Of a stretch of DNA of 64,000 bases, positions 55,734 through 64,000 are shown in pieces (position 1 is the first letter of the stretch; every line of letters begins with the position of its first letter). The DNA lies in assembly GCF_003573695.1 (NCBI RefSeq), contig NC_039361.1:103480279-103544278 (forward strand), read 5' to 3'. The notes beneath the pieces are model-generated. The model saw only the letters and a list, made by a program, of their open reading frames with translations, made no database searches and was not told the DNA's origin. Source of the DNA: Papaver somniferum (taxonomy: Eukaryota; Streptophyta; Magnoliopsida; Ranunculales; Papaveraceae). The position numbers were made by a program, and so were the translations under genes.

Positions 55734-57803
55734 TCAGAGAATAGGGTTGTTCCACTTCATATTTCCTTTCAGTGACGTCCATTTGAGGTACAGATTCGAG
55801 CAGAGATAGGACGTCACTACAGTATGCATCATCATAGAAATCAGGGTTAAAGTTCTCCATACATGCTTGAAAGGGGTCACGGATAGAATGTTAGTCAACG
55901 AATCTTGCATTAATCCTTCAATCATATTAACTTCATGCACATCATCATCATCAAGATTCACAGGTTGTTGACTAATATCGAACACATTCAATTCTACCGT
56001 CATGTTACCAAAAGACAGTTTTAACACTCCATTCCGACAGTTGATGATCGCGTTGGACGTAGCCAAGAAAGGACGTCCTAAGATGACAGGAATGTGACAG
56101 TCTGGGTTTTGTACAGGTTGAGTGTCTAAGACAATGAAGTCTACGGGAAAATAGAATTTGTCAACCTTGATCAAAACATCTTCCACCACTCCACGAGGAA
56201 TCTTGACAGATCGGTCTGCCAGTTGTAGAGTGATAGATGTTGGTTTCAACTCCCCAAGACCTAACTGCTCATAAACAGAATATGGCAGTAGGTTAACACT
56301 TGCACCTAGGTCTAATAACGCTTTATTGACCGTGTGTTCTCCTATAGTGCAAGAAATTGTTGGACATCCTGGATCCCTAAACTTGGGTGGAGTTTTGTTC
56401 AGAATGATGGAACTCACCTGCTCAGCTAAGAAAGCACGTTTTTGCACATTGAGCTTGCGCTTTTGAGTACACAAGTCTTTGAGGAATTTGGCATAAGCAG
56501 GGATTTGCTTGATTGCTTCAAGAAAAGGAATGTTGATGTTGACTCTCTTGAACAGATCTAACATCTCATTGTAATGGGTACTTTTCTGTTGATAGATCAA
56601 TCTTTGAGGAAATGGAGCAACAGGAAGATGAGTTGGCAAAGGGACATTCACAGCAGTAGAATTGTCAGATTTTCCAACTTGCTCAGATTCTTTGGTTTTC
56701 TGGGGTTGTGGAGACAACGTGGAATTTGTATCAGACTCATTAGGTTCGCCTACGTTGTTCTCGATGACTTTACCACTTCGGAGGGTGGTAATGGCATGGA
56801 TTTGATCAGGTGAGGTTTCAGTGCAGGATGTTGTGCCTGTTTGAAATATCCTCTTTGGATTTTGTTGGGGTTGGCTCGGAAGTTTACCCTTTTCTCTCTC
56901 ACATATTTGATCCATCTTTTGATCTAGATTTTTCTGACTTTGCATCAAACTCTGGAACATTTCCTCTAAGGTGGACAATCTCTTGTCGGTATTGTGTTGA
57001 GGATATGATTGTTGTTGAGAGTTTGATTGTTGTTGAGGGTTTGATTGCTGAGGTTTCTCGTGTTGATAACCTTGATTGTTCTGATATCCCTGATTGTTTT
57101 GATAGCTCTGATTGGGTTGAGATGGTCCTCCTTGAGTGGGTCCTTTTGACCATGAAAAGTTAGGGTGGTTTCTCCATCCTGGATTGTAGGTCTGTGAATA
57201 AGGGTTATGCTCTGGTTTCTGAAACATGGCATGTGCCTGTTCAAGCCTAGACTCCTGGACTGCAAGCAAATCTGGACAATTTTGGAATTGATGGTTGGGG
57301 TCGTTACAAGCACAAATAGATGAAGCGACATGTTCTCGGAGAGTAGTGGTGGAAGGTTTTGAATTTTTATGTAGTTCTAACTCTTCTAATCTCCTAACTA
57401 TTGATGCCATGTTTGCTCTACCCTCAAAATCCGCTTCAATCCTAAAAGCCTTTGCTTCAGATGTAGTCTTTCTGGTTTCACGGATGGATTCCCACTGTTG
57501 CGTCTTTTCAGCTACTTCAATCAAGAAGTCCCAAGACGCGTCAGCAGTTTTATCTACGAATAGACCATTACACATCGACTCAACCGTTGTTCGGGTGGAC
57601 ACATCTAGACCTTCATACAAAATTTGCACAAGTCTCCATTTTTCAAAACCATGATGGGGACATTGGAGCAATAATTCATTGAATCTCTCCAGGTATCTAG
57701 CTAAGGTCTCACCTTCTAATTGCACAAAGCTATTCAGACTTTGACGAATTGTCGCAGTCTTGTGGTTCGGGAAAAACTTTTTGAAAAACTCCTTTGAGGT
57801 CAT
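55734..57803 (-). CDS. Athila gag (C-terminal part) and protease
   Basis: This 689-codon frame starts in the gag core ([51 protein letters not shown]), then a [14 protein letters not shown] segment in place of a knuckle, Gln/Asn-rich repeats ([14 protein letters not shown]) and the [14 protein letters not shown] motif. The retropepsin follows with [20 protein letters not shown] at about 56303 (DLG instead of DTG), and [17 protein letters not shown]. It ends by frameshift just before pol. Gag assembles particles and the protease cleaves the polyprotein; DLGAS at the active site is, to my recollection, common in Athila. Confidence 0.9.
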   Translation of the reverse strand: MTSKEFFKKFFPNHKTATIRQSLNSFVQLEGETLARYLERFNELLLQCPHHGFEKWRLVQILYEGLDVSTRTTVESMCNGLFVDKTADASWDFLIEVAEKTQQWESIRETRKTTSEAKAFRIEADFEGRANMASIVRRLEELELHKNSKPSTTTLREHVASSICACNDPNHQFQNCPDLLAVQESRLEQAHAMFQKPEHNPYSQTYNPGWRNHPNFSWSKGPTQGGPSQPNQSYQNNQGYQNNQGYQHEKPQQSNPQQQSNSQQQSYPQHNTDKRLSTLEEMFQSLMQSQKNLDQKMDQICEREKGKLPSQPQQNPKRIFQTGTTSCTETSPDQIHAITTLRSGKVIENNVGEPNESDTNSTLSPQPQKTKESEQVGKSDNSTAVNVPLPTHLPVAPFPQRLIYQQKSTHYNEMLDLFKRVNINIPFLEAIKQIPAYAKFLKDLCTQKRKLNVQKRAFLAEQVSSIILNKTPPKFRDPGCPTISCTIGEHTVNKALLDLGASVNLLPYSVYEQLGLGELKPTSITLQLADRSVKIPRGVVEDVLIKVDKFYFPVDFIVLDTQPVQNPDCHIPVILGRPFLATSNAIINCRNGVLKLSFGNMTVELNVFDISQQPVNLDDDDVHEVNMIEGLMQDSLTNILSVTPFKHVWRTLTLISMMMHTVVTSYLCSNLYLKWTSLKGNMKWNNPIL

Positions 57804-58224
57804 CCCATGTCATGATGGATTGAGGCTGTAAAGCATAGAGCCAGGCCTTTGCCTTATCTTTCAGGGAAAAAGGAAAAAGCCTTAACTTCAGGGTTTCGTC
57901 GGTCATTTGAGTGAAACGCAGAGTTCCACAAATTTCCTCGAATTCTCTCACGTGGTGGTAAGGGTTTTCATTCTCAACACCTCTAAAAATAGGAAGCATC
58001 TGTATTGTGCTAGATTTCAGCTCATAATGGCCATTAGCCTCGGGCAGCAAAATACAGGACGGTTGACTGGCTCTAGTTGGGTACATATAATCCTTGAGGG
58101 TACGTGGTTCTCCCATTGTTTCTGGTTGATCTGGACTGTCTCCCTCAGAACTTAGAATTTCGATAGGTTCGTCTGGGTTAATTCTAACAAGTCTGTTTGT
58201 CTGGTCTCTGTAGGTCACAATCAT
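57730..58224 (-). CDS. Athila gag N-terminal part
   Basis: This 164-codon frame starts MIVTYRDQTNRLVRINPDEP and includes RTLKDYMYPTR, LPIFRGVENENPYHHVREFE and LFPFSLKDKAKAWLYALQP, the N-terminal half of Athila gag. The true gag continues in the frame at 57803; a single-base shift near 57795 separates them. The start lies about 1 kb from the primer site, the usual leader length for such elements. Confidence 0.88.
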   Translation of the reverse strand: MIVTYRDQTNRLVRINPDEPIEILSSEGDSPDQPETMGEPRTLKDYMYPTRASQPSCILLPEANGHYELKSSTIQMLPIFRGVENENPYHHVREFEEICGTLRFTQMTDETLKLRLFPFSLKDKAKAWLYALQPQSIMTWDDLKGVFQKVFPEPQDCDNSSKSE

Positions 58225-59235
58225 GTCCTAGTAGGTACCTTAACTAACATGTTGGTCAGACAGAGCAATCGGAAACAATTTGGCCCAAGGGTTATGAAGA
58301 TTTGGTTTTTGAATGGGTTTTGGTTTAAAGAAGGGATTTTGTTTTTTGGTTTAAAATTTTTGGGTTTTTGAAAATTTTTGAACTAAACCTAGCATAAATT
58401 ATCACAACTCATAAAAGAAAATAAAAACAATAATAATAATTAAAACAAACCCATAAAAGAAAAAAGAAAAATAAAAGAAAAATAAAGAAAAACAAAAAAG
58501 AAAATAAAAAATTATTACAATCCCAAATAAAAAAAAAGAAAAAGAAAATAAAAATTATTACAATCCCAAAATAAATAATTAAATAAATTATTACAAGCCC
58601 AAATTTGAATTTAAATGAGGCCCAAGTGGGTTAACTCATGGGTTAGGCTTACTTGTTTTTGGAGGGAAGCCCAAAAATAGGCTTTTAGTCCCCTTTTAGT
58701 TGCAAGGCCCAGTTGGGCTTTAGTATCGTCCTAGCAGCTCACGTCCAAGCCCAGCAGCAGCAAGTGTAGCAGAGCCCAGCAGCAGCAGCAACGGAGCCCA
58801 GCTGAAGTTGCAAGCCCAGCAGAAGAAGTTGCAAGCCCAGAAGAAGTTGAGGTTACTGAGCCCAGCTCAGTTGGTTCAAGCCCAGTTCAGAGGAAGTTGC
58901 ACAAACCCAGCAGAAGATGTTGGCAGGCTTTGGCTTTGGCAGCAGCAGCAACAGCAGCAGCTGCACAGCAACAGCACCAGTAGCAGCACTTGCAGCAGCA
59001 GCTAGGCAGCTTCAGTTGGCAGCAGGTTGGCAGAAGCAGCTCCAGACCAGCAGCAGCAGCAAGCTTGGCAACAGCTCTTCAGTTGGCAACAGCAGACTTG
59101 GCAGCAGCAGCTCTACACCAGCAGCAGCAGCAGCAGCAGCTGCAGCTTCACAGCAGCAGCTTCACAGCAGAGTCACCAACACTTGCACACCAACAGCAGA
59201 CTTTGAAAACTTCAAAAAAAATATGGCAGCCAGCT
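58225..59235 (-). other. Inner Athila leader with CAG-rich tract
   Basis: 58290-58620 is A/T-rich with TTTGGTTTT and ATTATTACAAGCCC words as in the outer element leader. 58735-59205 is made of CAGCAG-type triplets alternating with GCCCAG and TTGGCAG. The Gln/Ser-rich frames in it (such as 58917-59273) are read from repeats on the other strand and are not genes. Confidence 0.7.
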
Positions 59236-59252
59236 CCCCGGCAGCGGCGCCA
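59236..59252 (-). other. Inner Athila primer-binding site (tRNA-Asp type)
   Basis: The minus-strand TGGCGCCGCTGCCGGGG is identical to the outer element site, with the same six-base spacer to the LTR. Confidence 0.87.
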
Positions 59253-59258
59253 AAAACT

Positions 59259-61219
59259 TGTTGTGAATTCTAAGATGCACACAATACACTTGCAAGTATA
59301 CAAGGTCAATATTTGTAATAAAAGAGTGAGTAGGGGTTTGTCCACAGGGAGAGGAGCATATGAGAAGTTTTCCTAGACTAATAAGAGTGGCAATGCACTA
59401 TGGCAGTGAGCTAAACATGTAACTGATATGAACCAAGGCTTGGAAAGTAAAGCAGCAAAGAAACAGCTAAAAGAAGCAGCAAATAACCAAGGCTTGGAAG
59501 CCAAGGGCAGGTTGAGTTCAGTGCACTGACTTCAGTGCACAATAGCTACAAAATGCAAGAAAACGAAAGGCAAGAAAAGTAACTGAAATACAAGCATACA
59601 GGACTGAAATTAAAAGTGACTGAAATTAAGATTGACTGAAAGAGAAGTGGTGGTAAGCCAAGGCTTATGATCCACCTTGTGTCCTAATCAAGTGACATGG
59701 TCTAGGTTATGTTCAATCCTAAGCATACAACTAGAAATGAAAGAACACCAACTTGCTCACTAGTCTACCCCTAGCATTGGCTGTCTTTTGACAGTACAGC
59801 CAATCACAGGCTCTATGAGCATTGGCCTCTCTCAATTACACAATCAAAACACAGCAGGGAAGAACTATCCTAGCTCAATCACACTTGACAGTGCACAAGG
59901 CTTCACTGAGCCTTGGCCTGAAACTGATTAGCTCATGCTAACCATGTTTTGGCAACAAACATACATCATATGAGATAAGTTAAACATAAATTGCAGCATA
60001 TCAAATAACTACAACACATAAGCAAATTGCAACTGTAAACATACAAGTACTGAAATTTTCAGTTCATAAAATTTTTTCTCCAATTCTCTACTGGCTAGTC
60101 CAGAGAGGTCCATAGTCTCTTTCTAATACTTCCCCCAACACCCATTTATACCCCATACACATAATTTTGGTTTTCCCCAATTTTTCCCAAAGTCAGTAAA
60201 ATTAGGTTTTGGTGAAAAATTAATTTACCTACTGTTGATGAAATTCTCGCTCCATCTCGTCGACCCATCCTTCTATTTCTCTTCCTGAGTCATCTCCCGC
60301 TCCAATTGCTGCTCTAACATCAACTTATATCTTCAATTTCTCACCTAGGGTTTCAGTCGGCAGAGATGAGAAATTGAGGAGATTAGTTGATGTAAAACGT
60401 GATAGTGATGATGGGTATAGGTAGAGTGATTTGGGGAGAAAATAGTGGAGTGATTTGGGGTGAGGTGGTGGTGATGGAGACGGACATGGTGGTGGTACGG
60501 GGCATGGCGGTTCTGCAGAGGGGGTGATGGAGGAGATGGTTCGAAGGAGAAAGGGAAGGGTGTGTTTGTTTGAGGTGTAGGTGCTCGGTCGCTAGGGTGT
60601 GAGGCGAGTGTATCGAGTTTGATGATCTGCGACGCTGAGCCGTGGGATAGGGAGATGAAAGATCAATCGGACGGTGAGATGAAGTGAAGCTTGTAGCGAC
60701 CGCTGGATTATATAATACAACAAAATCAACGACGCCAGATGGAGTTAGGTGTTGTAGTGTAAGGCGGAGATATCAAACGTTGATGAACAGCAAGGGAGCG
60801 ACCGTTGGATTCAACAACCATCTAATCTGAAGGCTTGGAATTTCAGCGCTGTGGTGCTTGGCAGAGACTTCAGATTTTGATGCTCTATGAAGGAGCGACC
60901 ATCGGATGCTTCTGGGAACTGATCTGACGGCTGAGAACGGAGGCGCTTTTGTGTGTAGAAAATGAGGTTGTGCGCACCATTCTTCGCGGCTTCCTTGCGT
61001 AATTTCTCCCGGATTTTCACTACTTTTCTGCTCTTTTCGCTCCGCGACTCATCCGAACTTTATTTATTACCTAAAAATGCAAAATTAATTAATAAAAATA
61101 TTTATTCTTGAAAACAATGAAAATACAGAATATGGGGTAAAATGTAGAATTAATGCATAAAAGATGAGTTAAATTGCCAACAAAAAGGGATAAATATATA
61201 CATTATTTGGCACTCATCA
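59259..61219 (-). repeat. Inner Athila 5' LTR
   Basis: It begins TGTTGTGAATTC and ends GGCACTCATCA, 1961 bp, colinear with 50288-52210. The copy at this end has fewer apparent deletions than the other. Confidence 0.93.
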
Positions 61220-61224
61220 ATGTG

Positions 61225-61651
61225 CGATGATGGAGCGACCGTAGGATGCTGAAATGCTTCGATCTGACGGCTGAAATCCGATACGGGCTTGGGTAGTGGA
61301 AATGGGTTTGAGAAAGGGTTTTTGGGCCTTGGGTATGCCAGGCCCATAACTTCTTTAAGAACAATTCTTCCTTCTTGAGCCCACTTCTACCCTCTTGGTC
61401 TTGTGCACAACATTCTTCGCGGCTTCCTTGCGTAATTCCTCCCGGCTTTTCACTACTTTTCTGCTCTTTTTGCTCCGCACTTCATCCAGATTTTATTTGT
61501 TACCTAAAAATGCAAAATTAAGTAAGAAAAATATTTATTCTTGAAAACAATGAAAATACAGAATATGGGATAAAATGTAGAATTAATGCGCAAAAGATGA
61601 GTTAAATGCCAACAAAAAAGGATAAATATATACAATATTTGGCACTCATCA
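61225..61651 (-). repeat. Outer element 5' LTR, distal part
   Basis: It is colinear with 43811-44237 of the 3' LTR (GGGCTTGGGTAGTGG, CTCCGCACTTCATCC and the GGCACTCATCA end). It is followed by TSD GATAC at 61652-61656. Confidence 0.93.
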
Positions 61652-61656
61652 GATAC

Positions 61657-61726
61657 CATGTGGTGGAGGGCTTTCCCCCGTTTTGTGAAGTCCGTTTTGT
61701 TTAAGAAACATTTGGTGTGGCGGTGA
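61657..61726 (+). pseudogene. Possible L1-type LINE 3' end, right of the Athila insertion
   Basis: The frame continuing from 41724 reads TMWWRAFPRFVKSVLFKKHL and ends at TGA 61724-61726. See the partner piece at 41572. The identification is weak. Confidence 0.28.
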
Positions 61727-61756
61727 GCTGCTGTTAGATGCGCAGATTGTATCAAG

Positions 61757-62326
61757 GAAAGAGTCCTTCCGAGTAATGGAGCCATAGACGAGGACATCCG
61801 GCACAGAACTAACGCAGGGTGGGCAAAATGGAGACTTGCAAAGGGAGTCCTTTGTGACCGTAAGGTACCGACTAAACTGAAGGGAAAGTTCTACAAAACG
61901 GCAATTCGACCCGCATTTTTGTACTGGGCAGAGTGTTGGGCGACTAAAAACCCAAACATCAGAAAGTTACATGTGGCGGAGATGAGGATGCTAAGATGGG
62001 CATGCGGACTTACAAAACATGACAAGATCCGAAATGAGTTTATCAAGGGAAAGCTTGGGGTAGCACCGATGGAGAAGATCCTCACGCAACATCGGCTACG
62101 TTGGTTCGGACATCTCCAACGAAGACCGCCTGATGCCCCAACCCGCTTAGGATGCATTGGACGGGCCGAAGGTCGAATGAAGCGACAAAAACGACCGAAA
62201 TTAACCTGGGATGAACTGATCAAACGGGACCTGAAGGACCTACAGGACCGAGGCGTGGAGAGAGAAGTGGCGCTCGACAGAGCAGCGTGGAGGGCAGCGA
62301 TATTTGTTAAAGAGGTATGTACTTAA
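61757..62326 (+). pseudogene. RTE-clade LINE reverse transcriptase C-terminus
   Basis: The open frame reads LPSNGAIDEDIRHRTNAGWA, then GVLCDRKVPTKLKGKFYKTA, RPAFLYWAECWATKN, HVAEMRMLRWACG, then HRLRWFGHLQRRPPDAP and a VALDRAAWRA end, stopping at 62324-62326. This order (GW.KWR, K.KGKFY, G.ECWA, RMLRWMCG-like, LRWFGH.RRP) is diagnostic of the C-terminal part of RTE-type non-LTR retrotransposons in plants. The copy is 5' truncated at about 61730, before which the possible L1 fragment ends, so there is no start codon and no endonuclease or RT catalytic region. Confidence 0.88.
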
Positions 62327-62410
62327 GGATCAGGACTTGGAGAGAGAGCTGGCGCTCGACAGAGCAACATGGAGGGCAACGATCCATGGGGAAGAGGTAT
62401 GTATATAAGG
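62243..62410 (+). repeat. RTE 3' end tandem duplication, ~85 bp x2
   Basis: The words CAGGAC, GGAGAGAGA, TGGCGCTCGACAGAGCA, TGGAGGGCA and GAGGTATGTA recur in order at 62243-62328 and 62331-62410. The first unit covers the last codons of the ORF; the second is non-coding and diverged. Confidence 0.85.
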
Positions 62411-63870
62411 TACGCGACTATACCATTCTTCGCTTTTGAGTATACGTTGGAAGCTTTCTCTCTTAGTAGGACTGTGCAAACCGCGATCAGGTAAACCGTC
62501 ATGGCAGACTTGCTCTGTCTTCTGGACAGGGATAAAGTGAATATGCCATTCTAACGGTCGTGATTATGCAAACCCAACTAGAGCGGTGTGCTCACTCCCT
62601 GCTCATCACAACACGACACGGGATGTGTTAAGGAATTACTCCTACCTTTGGGCAGGTTGCGTCTCGGCAGGCAGACAGCCGGTGTAAGAACTTTTGTCGC
62701 ATCTTGGAGATAATATCGTTATGCGGTTTATCTTCGCTCTACCCGGTACTTGTTACTGGAAAAACAGCTTTGGTTTTGGTTTTGGTAGAAGAATTAACGG
62801 GCTTTAATCGAAGAAATTATGGGCTTTAATCAGGCCTGTTAATAGATGATCGAATATCTGACATTCATCTGAGCATGAACTCAACTTACACCCAGAATCT
62901 GACTGTTAGCCGAACAAGAAAATCATTTCCGCACTTGATAAAGAATTGGATTGATACCAGAGTGGGACGCTTATGAGTCCCCCTACTTATCTAGTCACGT
63001 AGATTTTCCAACGGGAAATTTCGCCGAGCAAAAATAAATGCCGGTAGTGGTAGTTCAAATACGTGAAAGTCTGGGATGGATCTTCCAGTTGAGTACAAAA
63101 ACAACAAAGAATAGCTGTTTAATAGACATTTGTCCATCTTACAGAAGCTAATTGATATAGACAAAACAATGGGCTATTTTTCTTAGACAGTTAAGATCGA
63201 GCAAGTTCCATGATTTAACGGTTGAAGCTAAAAAACAGAAGTGAAAAGTGAAAAAGGATCTAAATGTGTGCTTAGCTACAACTGAAGTTGATTACTTACA
63301 AAGGTAGATTTTATCTAAGCATAAAGACATTAACTAATGATACAACTTTGTAGAATGCTAACAGCAACATAAGAAGTGATCTAGCAACGAAATTTGCAAG
63401 TAGACATTCTCATTCCTTCAGTCATATCATTCAGAGGGTACAACATTGATACAGGTTCAGAAAGATGAAAATATGTTTAACTAAAATCTAACATATAAAA
63501 TAGTGTGCGAGAAACCTAAGCAAACAGACTGCAGGACACATTACAGGCTCATGAAAGATATCAAAATCTGTGAGTACCTATCAAGCTTCCCTTGCCCTCT
63601 TTTGTATGAAATCTCCCTTTCGTTATGTAATAGCTACATCTCTAATTGCTGCAGCACCTGCAACCGTGCATGAATGCAACCTGAGAACTTCCAGAACAAT
63701 CCTGTTTTTCTGAGTAAAACATTTACAATTGTTAACAATTAAAGCTGCCAAAAAAGACACAAGTGAAGAAACCATAGTCATATATATATATGTTGAAACT
63801 TGATAGAGATTCGGATTTTCGCTGTTACCTCAGCAATTACAAGGTCTCACCAATAAAGTAAAAGAAAATA
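62411..63870. other. Unassigned DNA, partly 3' flank of the PPR gene
   Basis: 62411-62800 is GC-richer with no recognised frame and may be RTE 3' flank. 62800-63560 is AT-rich without features. 63570-63870 lies just downstream of the PPR stop on the minus strand and probably contains its 3' untranslated region. Confidence 0.4.
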
Positions 63871-64000
63871 CTAGAGGTTTTTCAACTCATCTGCAGAGAG
63901 AGTGTTTACTAACAAACAGCTAACAGAATCACTTGGTGCAAATTCTCTTGCACGCATCTTGTGAAAAAACTGCAATGCCTTGTCAGTTTCCTTTCCCACA
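63871..64000 (-). CDS. Pentatricopeptide repeat (PPR) protein, C-terminal end (partial)
   Basis: On the minus strand from the window edge the frame reads VGKETDKALQFFHKMRAREF, then APSDSVSCLLVNTLSADELK and NL, ending at TAG 63871-63873. The pattern DKALQFFHKMRxxxFAPSD is a PPR motif (A-L-x-F-F-x-K-M, then P-S/D). PPR proteins bind organellar RNA sequence-specifically. Only about 42 codons are inside the window, so the subclass and the start are unknown. There is no visible defect; this is the only candidate for a living host gene here. Confidence 0.65.
   Translation of the reverse strand, partial: VGKETDKALQFFHKMRAREFAPSDSVSCLLVNTLSADELKNL

Larger units (their letters stand above)
50288..61219 (-). 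mobile_element. Inner Athila Gypsy element with gag-pol, inserted in the outer LTR
   Basis: LTRs 50288-52210 (3') and 59259-61219 (5') flank a 7 kb internal region. TSD ATGTG lies at 50283-50287 and 61220-61224. The minus-strand order from the Asp-tRNA-type primer site (59236-59252) is leader, gag, protease, RT, integrase, a non-coding region with poly(A), the polypurine tract and the 3' LTR. Gag and pol are of Athila type, broken by frameshifts and by a large internal deletion between RT and integrase. Confidence 0.95.

Overview
The window is nuclear DNA from a flowering plant, most likely a dicot; the sequence does not fix the species. It is almost entirely transposable elements stacked inside one another, with a few fragments of host genes. 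Every large insertion could be bounded from terminal repeats plus target-site duplications (TSDs) read directly in the sequence. No rRNA, tRNA or CRISPR feature was seen.

Layout. 1-6880: the 3' half of a decayed L1-type LINE, split at 801/5764 by a 4.96 kb Ty1/Copia element (802-5763, identical 250 bp LTRs, TSD GGATT). 7038-8090: short tandem repeats and a remnant resembling a hAT transposase C-terminus. 8505-19200: a duplicated intergenic block carrying a 680 bp solo LTR (9284-9963) and a foldback terminal-inverted-repeat (TIR) transposon (10865-18962), which is itself split by a 6.7 kb CACTA element (11964-18663) holding a 122 bp tandem array. 19453-30357: the last exons of a 2-oxoglutarate-dependent dioxygenase on the minus strand, split by a 10.5 kb Tat-like Ty3/Gypsy element (19545-30009, TSD CTCTT). 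That element has no reverse transcriptase, two gag modules, an antisense multi-exon gene, and a hAT-type MITE inside gag. 30468-39465: a second TIR element with an 8 bp TSD (TAAATTAA) that carries a plant-mobile-domain gene and an array of GTTCGGC/GCCGAAC hairpins, and is split by a 4.7 kb CACTA (34571-39282). 39600-41571: a second copy of the duplicated block. 41725-61651: a gag-pol-less Athila-like element (TSD GATAC) whose 5' LTR is split by a gag-pol-bearing Athila element (50288-61219, TSD ATGTG). 61757-62326: the 3' end of an RTE-clade LINE. 63871-64000: the C-terminal codons of a likely PPR gene that runs off the window.

No intact autonomous element was found: all coding regions of the Copia, Athila, Gypsy, LINE and plant-mobile-domain genes carry stops, frameshifts or deletions. 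The most interesting structures are the pair of TIR elements with 8 bp TSDs and internal hairpin arrays, one of which carries the plant-mobile-domain gene; the nested autonomous-type and gag-pol-less Athila pair, which share ends, primer site, polypurine tract and 3' non-coding DNA; and the Gypsy element that combines duplicated gag with an antisense gene. Some of the single-base frameshifts and the indel-rich copies around 48.7-52.2 kb may be assembly error rather than biology.
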